This document shows, one piece after another, positions 7,828 to 16,343 of a DNA stretch of 64,000 bases. The stretch comes from Corynebacterium sp. J010B-136 (GTDB lineage: Bacteria > Actinomycetota > Actinomycetes > Mycobacteriales > Mycobacteriaceae). The notes beneath the pieces were generated by a model. It was not told the origin of the DNA, made no database searches, and worked only from the letters and a program-made list of their open reading frames with translations. The position numbers and the translations under genes were made by a program. Numbering within the stretch: position 1 is the first letter of the stretch; every line of letters begins with the position of its first letter. The stretch is taken from contig NZ_PUGE01000004.1 in the NCBI RefSeq assembly GCF_002967075.1, forward strand, positions 1 to 64,000, in the 5' to 3' direction.

Positions 7828-8460
7828 CCGGGTGATGCGGTCCTGGATTTCCTGGGTGGCCATATCGATCTCGCGGTTAATCGAGCTGTGCGCGCGGCGG
7901 CGCTGCTGTGGGGTCATCAGCTCAGCGTTATCAACGGCGGCATCGAGGTCATCGAGGCGTTCTTTGATATCGCGCTTGAAACCGGCTGGCAGGGAATCAT
8001 TTTGATCGATGGTGTTGCGAATCCCCTGGGTACGCGCCTTGATGGAGGCGCCATGGCCGGCGAAAGAAGCAAGCTGGTCGGTGGTGACACCGGCCTTTTT
8101 CGCGCGGCTTTGCTCGAATTGCTGGCGGCCGGAGACAATAACGCGGTAGAGCAAAGGCAACAGCAAAGGAGCGGCGGTGCGTGCCGCACCGGCGTAGCGC
8201 TTGACGTTATCGGTGTTAAAGCGGCCCGCGCGCAGCCTTTCCAATTCGGTCTTAGCAAGCTTAAGCTCATGCTTGCGGCGCTGCTTTAGGCCCTTCTCTT
8301 CGGATTTAACCAGCTGCTTCTCCTGATTGGCCAGAAGCTTCTGCTGGCGCTTGCGCGCCTTGTCTGCGGACTTGACCTCGGCTTTCACCTTGGTTTTTGC
8401 CGCCTTTAACTCAGCTTTAGCGGCGCGACGTGACTTGCGGAATTTCTTCAGAAGGCTCAT
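7822..8460 (-). CDS. DUF6474 family protein
   Basis: This 212-residue protein begins with a very Lys/Arg/Ala/Glu-rich helical region (residues 1-75, probable coiled coil). A short hydrophobic stretch follows (AAPLLLPLLYRVIV, about 93-106), then a helical C-terminal half with QQRRRAHSSINREIDMATQEI. No catalytic motif is visible. It matches in composition the DUF6474 proteins found across corynebacteria, of unknown function. It is divergent from the RecB-like nuclease at 8553, with a ~90-base AT-rich gap that must hold both promoters. Confidence 0.8.
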   Translation of the reverse strand: MSLLKKFRKSRRAAKAELKAAKTKVKAEVKSADKARKRQQKLLANQEKQLVKSEEKGLKQRRKHELKLAKTELERLRAGRFNTDNVKRYAGAARTAAPLLLPLLYRVIVSGRQQFEQSRAKKAGVTTDQLASFAGHGASIKARTQGIRNTIDQNDSLPAGFKRDIKERLDDLDAAVDNAELMTPQQRRRAHSSINREIDMATQEIQDRITRG

Positions 8461-8552
8461 GGATTAGTTTCCGTTCATTTCTTTTGTTCATCAAGTGCAG
8501 TACTTATTGTATTTACTGTATTCAACATTACCTTGATGAGTGGGTTAAGCTC

Positions 8553-10070
8553 ATGAGAGTGGAAAAACAGGTACGTGCGTCAGATCTCGTGGGCTGCCGA
8601 CATCGGCTCGTCCAGCGTCGCACCCACCCCGAGGTCCCGCGCACCGATGCAGCACAAGCCCGTGCCGCACGCTATGACGCCGCGCGTGAGGCCGTGTGGG
8701 AGAAATTCCCCCGCAAATCAGATTCGCGTCGCAGAGTATTTCGCCGCATCGATCTGGGTCCTCTTCCCGCTGAAGATCCGTGGCTGCGTTCTTTAGAGAC
8801 CTTAGAAGCTCTCGCCACTGGCGCAACGCATATCACCGGCGCAGTCTTCACCAATGAGAAGTGGCTGGTGGGGGTGGATATGTTGGTGCGCGAGGGGGCA
8901 TCGACAAGCGAAAGCTCCTATACCCCGGTGATGGTCTCTACCCACCGTGTGGCGCGCAAACATGACTCCGTGAAAATACTGGGCGTGCCCACCCACCGGC
9001 TGGGATTAAGTGAGCCTTTAGAACTTGGTTATAAGCCGCGGCACCACGTGCTTGATGGCTACCATTTGGCGATGGCCGCGCGGGCACTCGAAGACTTAGG
9101 GCTGAATTCGGGACGTGGTGCGCTGGTAGGCCAAGACCAGTCCCTGGCCTTTTATTCTGATACAGCAAGCTACCAGCCGGCCCTGGACGCGGCTTTGGCA
9201 GCGGTGGAGCCAGCCAACCTGCCCACCCAGCCGCGGCGGGTCAAAGAGTGCGCTAGCTGCCGCTTTTGGCCTTTGTGCGAACCGGAGCTCAAAGCCATGG
9301 ATGATATCAGCCTCTTTCTCCCTGGCGACCGCGCGCGAGCATATCGCGAAGACGGGATTAATACGGTGCAAGGGCTTATCGATGCCTCCCTCGGCCTTCC
9401 TTCGCAGCTCGCCTCCGCGTGGCGCGACGGCACGGTACTTCTAGCGCATGGGGATATCACCATGCCGCGTGCCGATGTCGAAATTGATGTGGACATGGAA
9501 GCGTACATGGACCAAGGCGCATACCTGTGGGGTGCGTGGATGGACGGTACCTACTACGACTTTGTCACCTGGGAGAAGCTGGGTTCCAAGGCTGAAGCGC
9601 ACAATTTCGCCGACTTTTGGACCTGGTTGATGGAAAGGCGTGATGAGGCGCATGCGGCGGGCAAGACTTTTGCTGCCTATTGCTACTCGGCGCACGGCGA
9701 AAATCACTGGATGCGCATGTCAGCGCAGCGTTTCCATGACCACACCCCGGGCGTGCCTTCAGTGGAGGAAGTCAACGCGTTTATCAATTCTGGCGAGTGG
9801 GTGGACATGTTCGTCCACGTGAAGAAGAACTTCGTCGGCCCCTATGGTTTGAGCCTGAAGACGGTGGCGCCACAGGCTGGTTTCAACTGGGAGCAGGGTG
9901 ATTTCGACGGCGAAGAATCCGTCAACGCGCGCCGGGTTGCAATTGGCTTGGATGAGACGGCAATGCGTGCGCGGGAGACGCTTTTGACCTATAATGCCGA
10001 TGATGTGCAGGCAACGCTCGCGGTGCGTGAGTGGATGAGCGATAACGCGCCGGGCGTCCCACGTCTGTGA
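8553..10070 (+). CDS. TM0106-family RecB-like nuclease
   Basis: This ~505-residue protein starts with the short N-terminal motif ASDLVGCRHRLVQRR typical of the TM0106 family. A PD-(D/E)XK-like region (VGVDMLVRE) follows, then a Cys cluster (CASCRFWPLCEPEL, about residues 232-245). The C-terminal RNase H-like domain has the acidic run EIDVDMEAY (about 310) and YNADDVQATLAVREW at the end. The family is predicted to act on DNA ends, and the Cys cluster may hold an Fe-S centre; the biological role is unknown. The frame opens at 8430, overlapping the divergent gene. The ATG at 8553 matches the family start, although its ribosome site is weak. Confidence 0.85.
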   Translation: MRVEKQVRASDLVGCRHRLVQRRTHPEVPRTDAAQARAARYDAAREAVWEKFPRKSDSRRRVFRRIDLGPLPAEDPWLRSLETLEALATGATHITGAVFTNEKWLVGVDMLVREGASTSESSYTPVMVSTHRVARKHDSVKILGVPTHRLGLSEPLELGYKPRHHVLDGYHLAMAARALEDLGLNSGRGALVGQDQSLAFYSDTASYQPALDAALAAVEPANLPTQPRRVKECASCRFWPLCEPELKAMDDISLFLPGDRARAYREDGINTVQGLIDASLGLPSQLASAWRDGTVLLAHGDITMPRADVEIDVDMEAYMDQGAYLWGAWMDGTYYDFVTWEKLGSKAEAHNFADFWTWLMERRDEAHAAGKTFAAYCYSAHGENHWMRMSAQRFHDHTPGVPSVEEVNAFINSGEWVDMFVHVKKNFVGPYGLSLKTVAPQAGFNWEQGDFDGEESVNARRVAIGLDETAMRARETLLTYNADDVQATLAVREWMSDNAPGVPRL

Positions 10071-10105
10071 TTTATCGGTAGGGGAAGCAAGGAATCTGTA
10101 GCTGC

Positions 10106-11287
10106 TTAGACCGCAACGGGCTCTTTGACGCGGCTGGTGGATTTCAGCAGCCATGCGCCGATGAGGATGACCGCGACGGTGAAACAGGAGATGAAAGCGA
10201 TAAAGCCAGTCCACGAGGTTGCTTCAAAGACAAGGCCGGACGCAGCGCCGACGGCGGACGAGCCGGCGTAGTAACACAGCAGATACATACTCGATGCCTC
10301 AGCGCGGTTGGTGGCAGCGGCCTGGCCGACCCAGCCAGAGGCGGTGGAGTGGGCCGCGAAAAAGCCCGCGGTAAAAATGAACATGCCGGCCAACAGCACC
10401 GGCAGCGGCCCGAGTGTCATCACAATGCCCAAGGCATAAAGCACTGCGGAGACAACGAAAGTCTTGCCGTGGCCGTATTTATTGATGATGGTGCCCACGC
10501 GTGCCGATGACCACGTTCCCGCCAGATACATCAAAAACACCAGGCCCGTCAGTGTAACCGGTAAGCCGAAGTGGTGGATGAGCCGGAATGTAATGAAGTT
10601 ATACATGGAGACAAAAGCGCCCATGCCTAAGAAGGCGAAAAGGAAAAGCAGGCCGAGCTCCAGATTGCGCCAGTGATTAATCATCGCGCGTATTTCGGCT
10701 TTAAAGTGCAGCTGCTTAGGCCGGAAGTTTTCCTGTTTAGGCAGCAAAATGACAAAGAGCACAGCGAAAATCGCTGACACCGCGGCCGATCCCAGTAGCG
10801 CGCCGCGCCAACCGGTAAAGTCCAGCAGCCCGGTGGGAATCAGGCGGCCCGCGATGCCACCGAGGGTATTGCCGGCGATGTACAGTCCCATCGCGCGCGG
10901 CAAGATATCCTCATCAAGTTCTTCTGACAACCACGCCATCGCCACAGCTGGAGCACCGGCCAAAACAGCACCCTGCAGTGCGCGGACGGCGATGATCGCC
11001 AAAACATTCTCGCCGACCAGTGGCACTGCAAAAGCCAAGATGGTAGCGAGTACTGCAGAGATAACCAGCAGCCGCCCGCGTCCAAAACGCTCAGACAAAA
11101 TAGATAGCGGCACGATGCACAGCGCCAAAGCACCAGTGGCAGCAGAAACGGTCAGTGCGGCCTCAGTCGGGGTAAAGCCCAGCACTTCGACGAAGGTCGG
11201 CAGCATAGCCTGGGTGGAGTACAGACCTGAAAAGATTGCCAAGCCCACAAAGAGCATGGCGACCATGGCGCGGGTATTTCTTTGCAT
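10106..11287 (-). CDS. MFS transporter, YnfM-like, probable exporter
   Basis: This 393-residue integral membrane protein has about 12 helices. The loop between helices 2 and 3 has SERFGRGRLLV, the MFS motif A position. ALQGAVLAGAPAVAMAWLSE and GLYIAGNTLGGIAGR are typical of the YnfM/AraJ group of efflux proteins. The substrate is unknown. It is divergent from a LysR gene with a 14-base palindrome between them, a common exporter/regulator pair. A GTG at 11305 could add six residues; the ATG at 11287 is chosen because the sequence then begins directly with the first helix. Confidence 0.87.
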   Translation of the reverse strand: MQRNTRAMVAMLFVGLAIFSGLYSTQAMLPTFVEVLGFTPTEAALTVSAATGALALCIVPLSILSERFGRGRLLVISAVLATILAFAVPLVGENVLAIIAVRALQGAVLAGAPAVAMAWLSEELDEDILPRAMGLYIAGNTLGGIAGRLIPTGLLDFTGWRGALLGSAAVSAIFAVLFVILLPKQENFRPKQLHFKAEIRAMINHWRNLELGLLFLFAFLGMGAFVSMYNFITFRLIHHFGLPVTLTGLVFLMYLAGTWSSARVGTIINKYGHGKTFVVSAVLYALGIVMTLGPLPVLLAGMFIFTAGFFAAHSTASGWVGQAAATNRAEASSMYLLCYYAGSSAVGAASGLVFEATSWTGFIAFISCFTVAVILIGAWLLKSTSRVKEPVAV

Positions 11288-11318
11288 GTACCTATAGTCC
11301 CTCACCGCGAAGTATGAG

Positions 11319-11332
11319 TAAAATGCATTTTA
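11319..11332. promoter_or_regulatory. Palindrome between MFS and LysR genes
   Basis: TAAAATGCATTTTA is a perfect 14-base palindrome in the 97-base divergent gap. LysR proteins bind T-N11-A dyads and often sit beside the gene they control, so this is a likely operator for both promoters (inference). Confidence 0.6.
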
Positions 11333-11384
11333 GTACCCAATTCAATGCGTAGCGTGCATAACTGACCGTTCCAGGGGGAAGCCC

Positions 11385-12287
11385 ATGAATTTTCACGACA
11401 TTGAAGGATTTCTGGCGATCGTGCGCGCAGTGGATGCCGGGGAGAATCTCACCGACGCCGCGGATGACCTGTATCTCTCCCAATCTGCTCTAACGCGCAG
11501 GCTGCAGCGACTAGAGCACGAGCTGGGCACGTCGCTGTTTGAGCGGCACGGCCGCAAGTTGGTTCTAAACACCCGTGGGCAGGCATTTTTGCCGCACGCA
11601 AAAGCCATGATCGATGAGCGCACGCAGGCAATCGATAATGTCACGCGCTTGATGGATCCGGAGCGTGGTCGCGTCCGCCTGGACTTCATGCACTCTTTGG
11701 GTACCTGGATGGTGCCAGACCTTTTGCGTAGCTACCGGCAGATGTATCCGCATGTGCAATTTGCGCTGCATCAAGGAGCATCGCAGTATTTGGCGGACCG
11801 GATTCGCGCCGGGTTGAGCGATGTCGCACTTGTGGGCCCGAAGCCGCAGGATCTGGCCGCGCCGGGCCAGGTGCAGCTGTGCTGGCACCAGTTGGAGATG
11901 CAGCGGCTGGCGATTGCGGTGCCGGAAGGGCATTGGGCATCGACAAGAAAAAGCATTGCCATGGCAGAGCTTGCCGATGAACCCTTTATCGGCATGTTGC
12001 CTGGCTACGGCACGCGCATGTTATTAAATTCCTTGGCGGCTGAGGCAGGGTTCGTGCCCCGTTTCGTATTTGAATCCATGGAACTGACCACCGTCTCCGG
12101 GCTGGTCACCGCTGGCTTAGGCTGCGCGTTGTTGCCGCTGGATGACCCGTACTTAAATGCCACAAACTTAATTCCACTCGAGCCTGCCCGCTACCGTGAA
12201 CTCGGCATGGTGTGGCGTGATGGGGATGATGCCCCGCCGGTGAAACAATTCCGAGAGTTTATTAGGGCGTCGGGGAATCAGGGATGA
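11385..12287 (+). CDS. LysR-family transcriptional regulator
   Basis: This 300-residue regulator has an N-terminal winged helix-turn-helix (residues 1-60: LTDAADDLYLSQSALTRRLQRLEHELGTSLFER) and a periplasmic-binding-protein-like effector domain (about 90-295). The ligand is unknown. AGGGGGAAGCCC precedes the ATG. It is divergent from the MFS exporter at 10106, its probable target. The 3' end overlaps the convergent XRE gene by 26 bases. Confidence 0.9.
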   Translation: MNFHDIEGFLAIVRAVDAGENLTDAADDLYLSQSALTRRLQRLEHELGTSLFERHGRKLVLNTRGQAFLPHAKAMIDERTQAIDNVTRLMDPERGRVRLDFMHSLGTWMVPDLLRSYRQMYPHVQFALHQGASQYLADRIRAGLSDVALVGPKPQDLAAPGQVQLCWHQLEMQRLAIAVPEGHWASTRKSIAMAELADEPFIGMLPGYGTRMLLNSLAAEAGFVPRFVFESMELTTVSGLVTAGLGCALLPLDDPYLNATNLIPLEPARYRELGMVWRDGDDAPPVKQFREFIRASGNQG

Positions 12288-12465
12288 AGAGATCCTCGAT
12301 GGCGCAATCAAATTGCGCAGCCAGCTGGAAAGCCAAGGGCAATGAGGGATCGTAGCGGCCTTTTTCAATACTGATGATGGTTTGCCGGGAAACGCCTAAG
12401 GCATCGGCAAGCTTTTGCTGCGAAAGGCCATGCTGCTCACGCAGAGTTTTCAAGTTATTGTCCAT
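12262..12465 (-). CDS. Small XRE-family regulator (YozG-like)
   Basis: This 67-residue protein is a single Cro/CI helix-turn-helix (LREQHGLSQQKLADALGVSR, then TIISIEKGRYDPSLPLAFQLA) with no effector domain. Such tiny regulators are usually co-transcribed with a DUF2178-like membrane protein, and here the membrane gene ends 4 bases upstream. The pair is probably autoregulated through the 36-base palindrome at 12973. The tail overlaps the end of the LysR gene. Confidence 0.88.
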   Translation of the reverse strand: MDNNLKTLREQHGLSQQKLADALGVSRQTIISIEKGRYDPSLPLAFQLAAQFDCAIEDLFIPDSPTP

Positions 12466-12469
12466 GATT

Positions 12470-12922
12470 TTATGAATCGCGGCGCTTGTTCAGGAGATAG
12501 CTGCCGGCAAACGCGGCCATAATAACCACGTAGCTGGCGATGGCAAATGTGCCGAGGGAAAGCTTCACATCCGTAAAGACGCTGGCCACGCCCAAGATAC
12601 CGACGATAACCAGGATGATGTGGAACGTGGTCTGTGATGCATTGTCGTACCACGTGGACTCGATGGAATCCTGGGGATTGGGCGTGGCACCTGCGATGGT
12701 GTCGCGATCCACCAACGCCGCCCAAGCTCCAGCGGAGGCGACGGGAAATAGGCATAGCGTGAAGATGCCCAGGTACAGCGCCGCGGATTCTTCAGGGCGC
12801 ACGATTGCCCAGACGATGAGCGCAGCTACAAAAGAAATTGCTAAACCCGCGATGATGGAGCCTGAGATTAGTGCGGCTGGCGGACCGCCGAATTTTGAGC
12901 GGCCGAAGCGTGAGCGTGTCAT
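12470..12922 (-). CDS. Four-helix membrane protein, DUF2178-like, partner of the XRE regulator
   Basis: This 150-residue protein has four predicted membrane helices (about residues 18-40, 46-66, 98-118 and 124-143). There is a short hydrophilic loop between helices 2 and 3. It is the first gene of a two-gene operon with the small XRE regulator. The arrangement resembles membrane-protein/regulator pairs in other Gram-positives, where the membrane protein may modulate the regulator; that role is inference. No catalytic residues are recognised. Confidence 0.72.
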   Translation of the reverse strand: MTRSRFGRSKFGGPPAALISGSIIAGLAISFVAALIVWAIVRPEESAALYLGIFTLCLFPVASAGAWAALVDRDTIAGATPNPQDSIESTWYDNASQTTFHIILVIVGILGVASVFTDVKLSLGTFAIASYVVIMAAFAGSYLLNKRRDS

Positions 12923-12966
12923 GAGAACTGATCCTTAAGCGGTCGGAGTGTGGGGGAACTATCTCC

Positions 12967-13008
12967 AGCCTATGTAAAGTACCCTTTACATGTCAAGGGT
13001 GCTTTACA
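12967..13008 (-). promoter_or_regulatory. Promoter with a 36-bp near-perfect palindromic operator
   Basis: Positions 12973-13008 form an inverted repeat of 18-base arms (TGTAAAG-ACCCTT-ACATG pattern) with only two unmatched base pairs. On the minus strand it contains a consensus -35 box TTGACA (12991-12996). TAGGCT (12967-12972) lies 18 bases downstream as the -10. Any protein bound to the palindrome would block RNA polymerase. It lies ~45 bases before the membrane-protein/XRE operon. Confidence 0.85.
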
Positions 13009-13011
13009 GCT

Positions 13012-14154
13012 TTAGACGTGAAGCTGGCGCGCCAAAGCAAGCAGTTCTGCATCTTCCAAGGTCAGCGAACCTAAGTGTACTGCCGCCGGCTGTACGCGTC
13101 CTGGCACTGGCCACGGCAAGGAAATAGCACAGGTGCCAGCGATATTAAACAATGAAGTCCACGGAACCCAGCGTGCTTGGGCTGCGAAATTCTCCGCCGG
13201 CGGTAGGGAAGTGAAAGTGCCGGTCTTAGGCGGATCGGATGCAATAGTCGGATTAAGGATAACGTCCACGCCCCAATATTTAGCGAGCTTGCCCTTGAGT
13301 GCGCGGGCATAGGTCTCGGCCTCTGCGACCTGCTCTGGTGTAACCGTCAACCCTTTTTCACGCAGCCACTGCGCGATGTAGTCATAGTGCTCTAACTCGA
13401 CTAGTCGGTGTGAGAATAAATTGGTGAAATGCCCAAAGGTCACCTCCGCCTCTGGCCAGCCGCCGACTTCGATGACCTCGTGGCCTGCATCGACAAGCTG
13501 CCCTGCGGCTTCTTCCACCGCCGTGATGTATTCCTGCTGCACTTCTGTCTTGGAGATAATCGGCGTGGTCAGCACGCCGATGCGAAGTTTGCGCTCCAGA
13601 CGTGGCTCAATCTGGTGCAAGAATGCCTGGTCTTCCACGGAAGTGGTCAGATACCCATGCACGGCGAGCGTGTTCGCGGATGGCTTGTATCCGACAATTC
13701 CACAGGCCGCCGCCGGTATGCGGATGGAGCCACCCGCGTCCGATGCGTGCGCCGCGCGCACCAGCCCGCGCGCCACCATCGCTGCCGCGCCACCGGAAGA
13801 ACCGCCCGGTGTGTGGCCTGGCCAAATGGGATTATCTACCGCAGGCAGGTCGCGCGGCTCGGCATCAACCGTCAGCCCCAGCTCCGAAGACACCGACTTT
13901 CCGGGAATTAGCGCACCACGCGCTTCATAGGCGGCGATGAAAGGGTCTGTCTCCGTTGCCATGCGCGTACGCGCCTTGGAGCCGAAGGTGGTGGGCATAC
14001 CTGCAACGTCATAAAGGTCTTTGGCCGGAATGATCCACCCCGACAAATCGCCTTCCGCCACCGGTTCGCGTTCTAAATCAATATGGGAGAATCCGTGCTG
14101 CTCGGCAGTTAGGCCTTCCAGCGCATTTGCGAGGTCTGAGATTGATTCCGTCAT
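13012..14154 (-). CDS. Amidase signature family hydrolase (paralogue 1)
   Basis: This 380-residue amidase has the catalytic Ser-cisSer-Lys triad: Lys in IPAKDLYDVAGMPTT (about residue 46), and the two serines in GGSSGGAAAMVARGL and SDAGGSIRIPAA. It hydrolyses a carboxamide; the substrate is not predictable. It is somewhat shorter than typical 450-500-residue amidases. A clear paralogue is at 28403. The start is set at 14154 because it aligns with the paralogue's N-terminus (LTAEQHGF versus LTPQEHGF); two upstream ATGs at 14163 and 14166 are possible and no good ribosome site is seen. Confidence 0.85.
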   Translation of the reverse strand: MTESISDLANALEGLTAEQHGFSHIDLEREPVAEGDLSGWIIPAKDLYDVAGMPTTFGSKARTRMATETDPFIAAYEARGALIPGKSVSSELGLTVDAEPRDLPAVDNPIWPGHTPGGSSGGAAAMVARGLVRAAHASDAGGSIRIPAAACGIVGYKPSANTLAVHGYLTTSVEDQAFLHQIEPRLERKLRIGVLTTPIISKTEVQQEYITAVEEAAGQLVDAGHEVIEVGGWPEAEVTFGHFTNLFSHRLVELEHYDYIAQWLREKGLTVTPEQVAEAETYARALKGKLAKYWGVDVILNPTIASDPPKTGTFTSLPPAENFAAQARWVPWTSLFNIAGTCAISLPWPVPGRVQPAAVHLGSLTLEDAELLALARQLHV

Positions 14155-14289
14155 GCTCCCCATCATAGAGCCAGTGTAGGGCGGCCGGTTTTAACTCGAA
14201 GACTGACGTGTAGAGGGTAGCTGCTAGGGCATTCGAATGCTTTATTGGCAGGTGGGTTTCCACGTGTATTCCCTTAGACCGAGGTTGTA

Positions 14290-14842
14290 TCAGCAGCTCT
14301 GTTTTCTGATCGAGCCATCTCCTACAAGTTCTGCAGCAATTTTGGTGATTAGGCCAATCTTTTCGGTGAGGCGAAATTCGACGTAGGCACTTGATTCTGA
14401 TCCCGTTAAATCTGCACTAAGTTCGAAACTTCCTCCCTTAGCTAATTACGAACGTGGGACGGCGGCTAATGCCTGGTTGTCGGATAGCTGGTGAAAAATT
14501 GTGTCTTCTTTGACCCAAAATAATGGTGCTACTGGAGTACTGGAGAGTCCTGCTTCCTCGAACCGCAGGAACATACCGTCATCGGCGCCAACACATAAGT
14601 CATTTTCAACCAAGTATGACGTAGGGGTATTGCGTGCTCACGCCGTCTACAACCTGAGATCCCGAAATGACCGCGGAATTTTCCCAAACATTAATCGCAG
14701 CCTTCAAATGGGCACTGAGGAAACCTTGCCCATTCTGAGAGGTAATGAAAGATTCCACATCTAGGAACTCGGTTTCACAGGTCTGAGATATAACCCCTCG
14801 CCAGTGCTGTGTCATCGTCATGGGAAAGTACTCAAATGCCAA
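14290..14842 (-). pseudogene. Decayed gene of unknown function
   Basis: Reading leftward from an ATG at 14842, 76 or so codons (MAFEYFPMTMTQHWRG... to TQYPYVI) are protein-like. A +1 slip near 14614 continues with LVENDLCVGADDGMFLRFEE and FWVKEDTIFHQLSDNQ to an in-frame TAA at 14446-14448. After it the same frame goes on sensibly (FELSADLTGSESSAYVEFRL, EKIGLITKIAAELVGDG) to TGA at 14290. One frameshift plus one nonsense codon therefore break a protein of about 185 residues. The family is not recognised. Base composition is more AT-rich than the neighbours. This explains most of the 760-base gap between the amidase and sodA. Confidence 0.65.
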
Positions 14843-14886
14843 AACCCCTGCCGGAACTTCTGAAAATCAGAAGAAGCCGGCAGGGG
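14841..14886 (-). terminator. Terminator of sodA
   Basis: CCCCTGCCGG (14845-14854) pairs with CCGGCAGGGG (14877-14886), with an inner stem CTTCTGA/TCAGAAG stacked on it. On the minus strand it is followed by TTTT (complement of 14841-14844). Confidence 0.92.
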
Positions 14887-14930
14887 CAGGTGTGTTTCCG
14901 CGCACTAAAGCCTGCGCTAAGAAACTTTAA

Positions 14931-15533
14931 CTACTTGGATGCAGCTGCGAAGCGCTCTGCTACGTCATCCCAGTTGAAGACGTTCCAGACTGCCTTAACG
15001 TAGTCAGCCTTAACGTTCTTGTACTGCAGGTAGAAAGCGTGCTCCCACATATCGAGCATTAGCAGTGGGGTGAAGTCTACAGAAATATTGCCCTGCTGAT
15101 CGGTCAACTGCTGAATGATCAGGCGGCCTGCGATGTGATCGTAACCAAGAACCGCCCAGCCGGAGCCCTGCAGGCCAAGTGCTGCAGCAGAGAAGTGAGC
15201 CTTGAACTTCTCGAAGGAACCGAAGTCGCGGTTGATAGCTTCTGCCAAGTCACCGGTTGGCTCGCCGCCACCGTTTGGAGAAAGGTTCTTCCAGAATACG
15301 GAGTGGTTGGTGTGGCCACCCAAGTTGAACGCCAAGTTCTTGGACAGTGCGCGAACCTTATCTGGGTTTGCGTCACCGTTGCGCTCTGCTTCCAAAGCCT
15401 CAAGAGCAGCGTTTGCGCCAGCTACGTAGGTAGCGTGGTGCTTGGAGTGGTGCAGCTCCATGATCTCAGCGGAGATGTGTGGCTCCAGTGCGTCATAAGC
15501 GTAATCAAGTTCTGGTAGTTCATAAACAGCCAT
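14931..15533 (-). CDS. sodA: Superoxide dismutase (Mn/Fe family)
   Basis: This 200-residue cytoplasmic enzyme dismutates superoxide to peroxide and oxygen. The metal ligands are visible: His in [12 protein letters not shown] (residue 28), His in [12 protein letters not shown], and Asp and His in [13 protein letters not shown]. Length and sequence fit the manganese enzyme of corynebacteria; metal use cannot be proved from sequence. The start at 15533 has AAAGGAAAC before it. msrA is divergent across a ~150-base gap, placing two oxidative-defence genes back to back. Confidence 0.96.
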   Translation of the reverse strand: MAVYELPELDYAYDALEPHISAEIMELHHSKHHATYVAGANAALEALEAERNGDANPDKVRALSKNLAFNLGGHTNHSVFWKNLSPNGGGEPTGDLAEAINRDFGSFEKFKAHFSAAALGLQGSGWAVLGYDHIAGRLIIQQLTDQQGNISVDFTPLLMLDMWEHAFYLQYKNVKADYVKAVWNVFNWDDVAERFAAASK

Positions 15534-15682
15534 GAGTGTTTCCTTTCGTTGGGTACGCATCCCATGATATTCCGAAACATTATTTTGGCAACGATATTGT
15601 GCCCGAATACTGTGAACTCGCTGGTAGGGGAATTTTTAGGCGGTGGTGTATGTTGATTAAAAACAGAAAGGAGACGATTTCT

Positions 15683-16333
15683 ATGTCGTTCTTATTTGCA
15701 CCTACCCCTCAACTTGTTGCTAAAGAAGATGCATTACCCGGCCGCGCAGAACCTATCTTGGAGCCTAAGCCGCATGCGGTTTTAGGCACTCCGATTACCG
15801 GTCCGTGGAAGGAAGGTCAACGCTCTTTATTGGTAGCGCTGGGATGTTTCTGGGGACATGAAAAGATGTATTGGGAAACTGAAGGTGTGGAATCTACATC
15901 GGTAGGCTACGCCGGTGGTACCACCCCCAACCCGACTTATTTCGAGGTCTGCCGTGGCCAAACCAATCACGCTGAGGTCGTAGAAATTACCTATGACCCG
16001 GAAAAGATTAGCCTGAAGGAACTCGTGGTGATGGCGCTTGAAGCCCATGACCCCACCCAGGGCTTTAGGCAAGGAAACGACGTGGGCACCCAATACCGCT
16101 CTGCCTTTTATCCACGCACCCAAGAAGAGCTTGAAATCATCCAGGAATTGGTGGATAGCTACGACAAGAAGCTCGCCGAGAATGGCTTTGGTGCGATGAC
16201 TACCGAGGTCAAGCTGCTCAGCGACACCGATTCGGGCGAGTACTACCTAGCCGAGGACGAGCACCAGCAGTACCTATACAAGGTGCCTAATGGTTACTGT
16301 CCGCATCACTCCACTGGGGTGAAGTGCGACTAA
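15683..16333 (+). CDS. msrA: Peptide-methionine (S)-S-oxide reductase
   Basis: This 216-residue enzyme reduces methionine-S-sulfoxide in proteins. The catalytic Cys is in ALGCFWGHE (residue 55), followed by YAGGTTPNPTY and HAEVVEITYDP. The resolving cysteines are in the C-terminal YCPHHSTGVKCD. The ~45-residue N-terminal extension is usual for the longer MsrA form. The frame opens upstream at 15536, but AGAAAGGAGACG precedes the ATG at 15683. It is divergent from sodA and monocistronic. Confidence 0.96.
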   Translation: MSFLFAPTPQLVAKEDALPGRAEPILEPKPHAVLGTPITGPWKEGQRSLLVALGCFWGHEKMYWETEGVESTSVGYAGGTTPNPTYFEVCRGQTNHAEVVEITYDPEKISLKELVVMALEAHDPTQGFRQGNDVGTQYRSAFYPRTQEELEIIQELVDSYDKKLAENGFGAMTTEVKLLSDTDSGEYYLAEDEHQQYLYKVPNGYCPHHSTGVKCD

Positions 16334-16343
16334 ACCCTGCTAG

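Noticed and set aside
10749..11297. 182-codon Ser/Ala/Lys-rich frame opposite the MFS gene
   Set aside because: The composition is typical of an antisense reading of membrane helices and it has no start signal.
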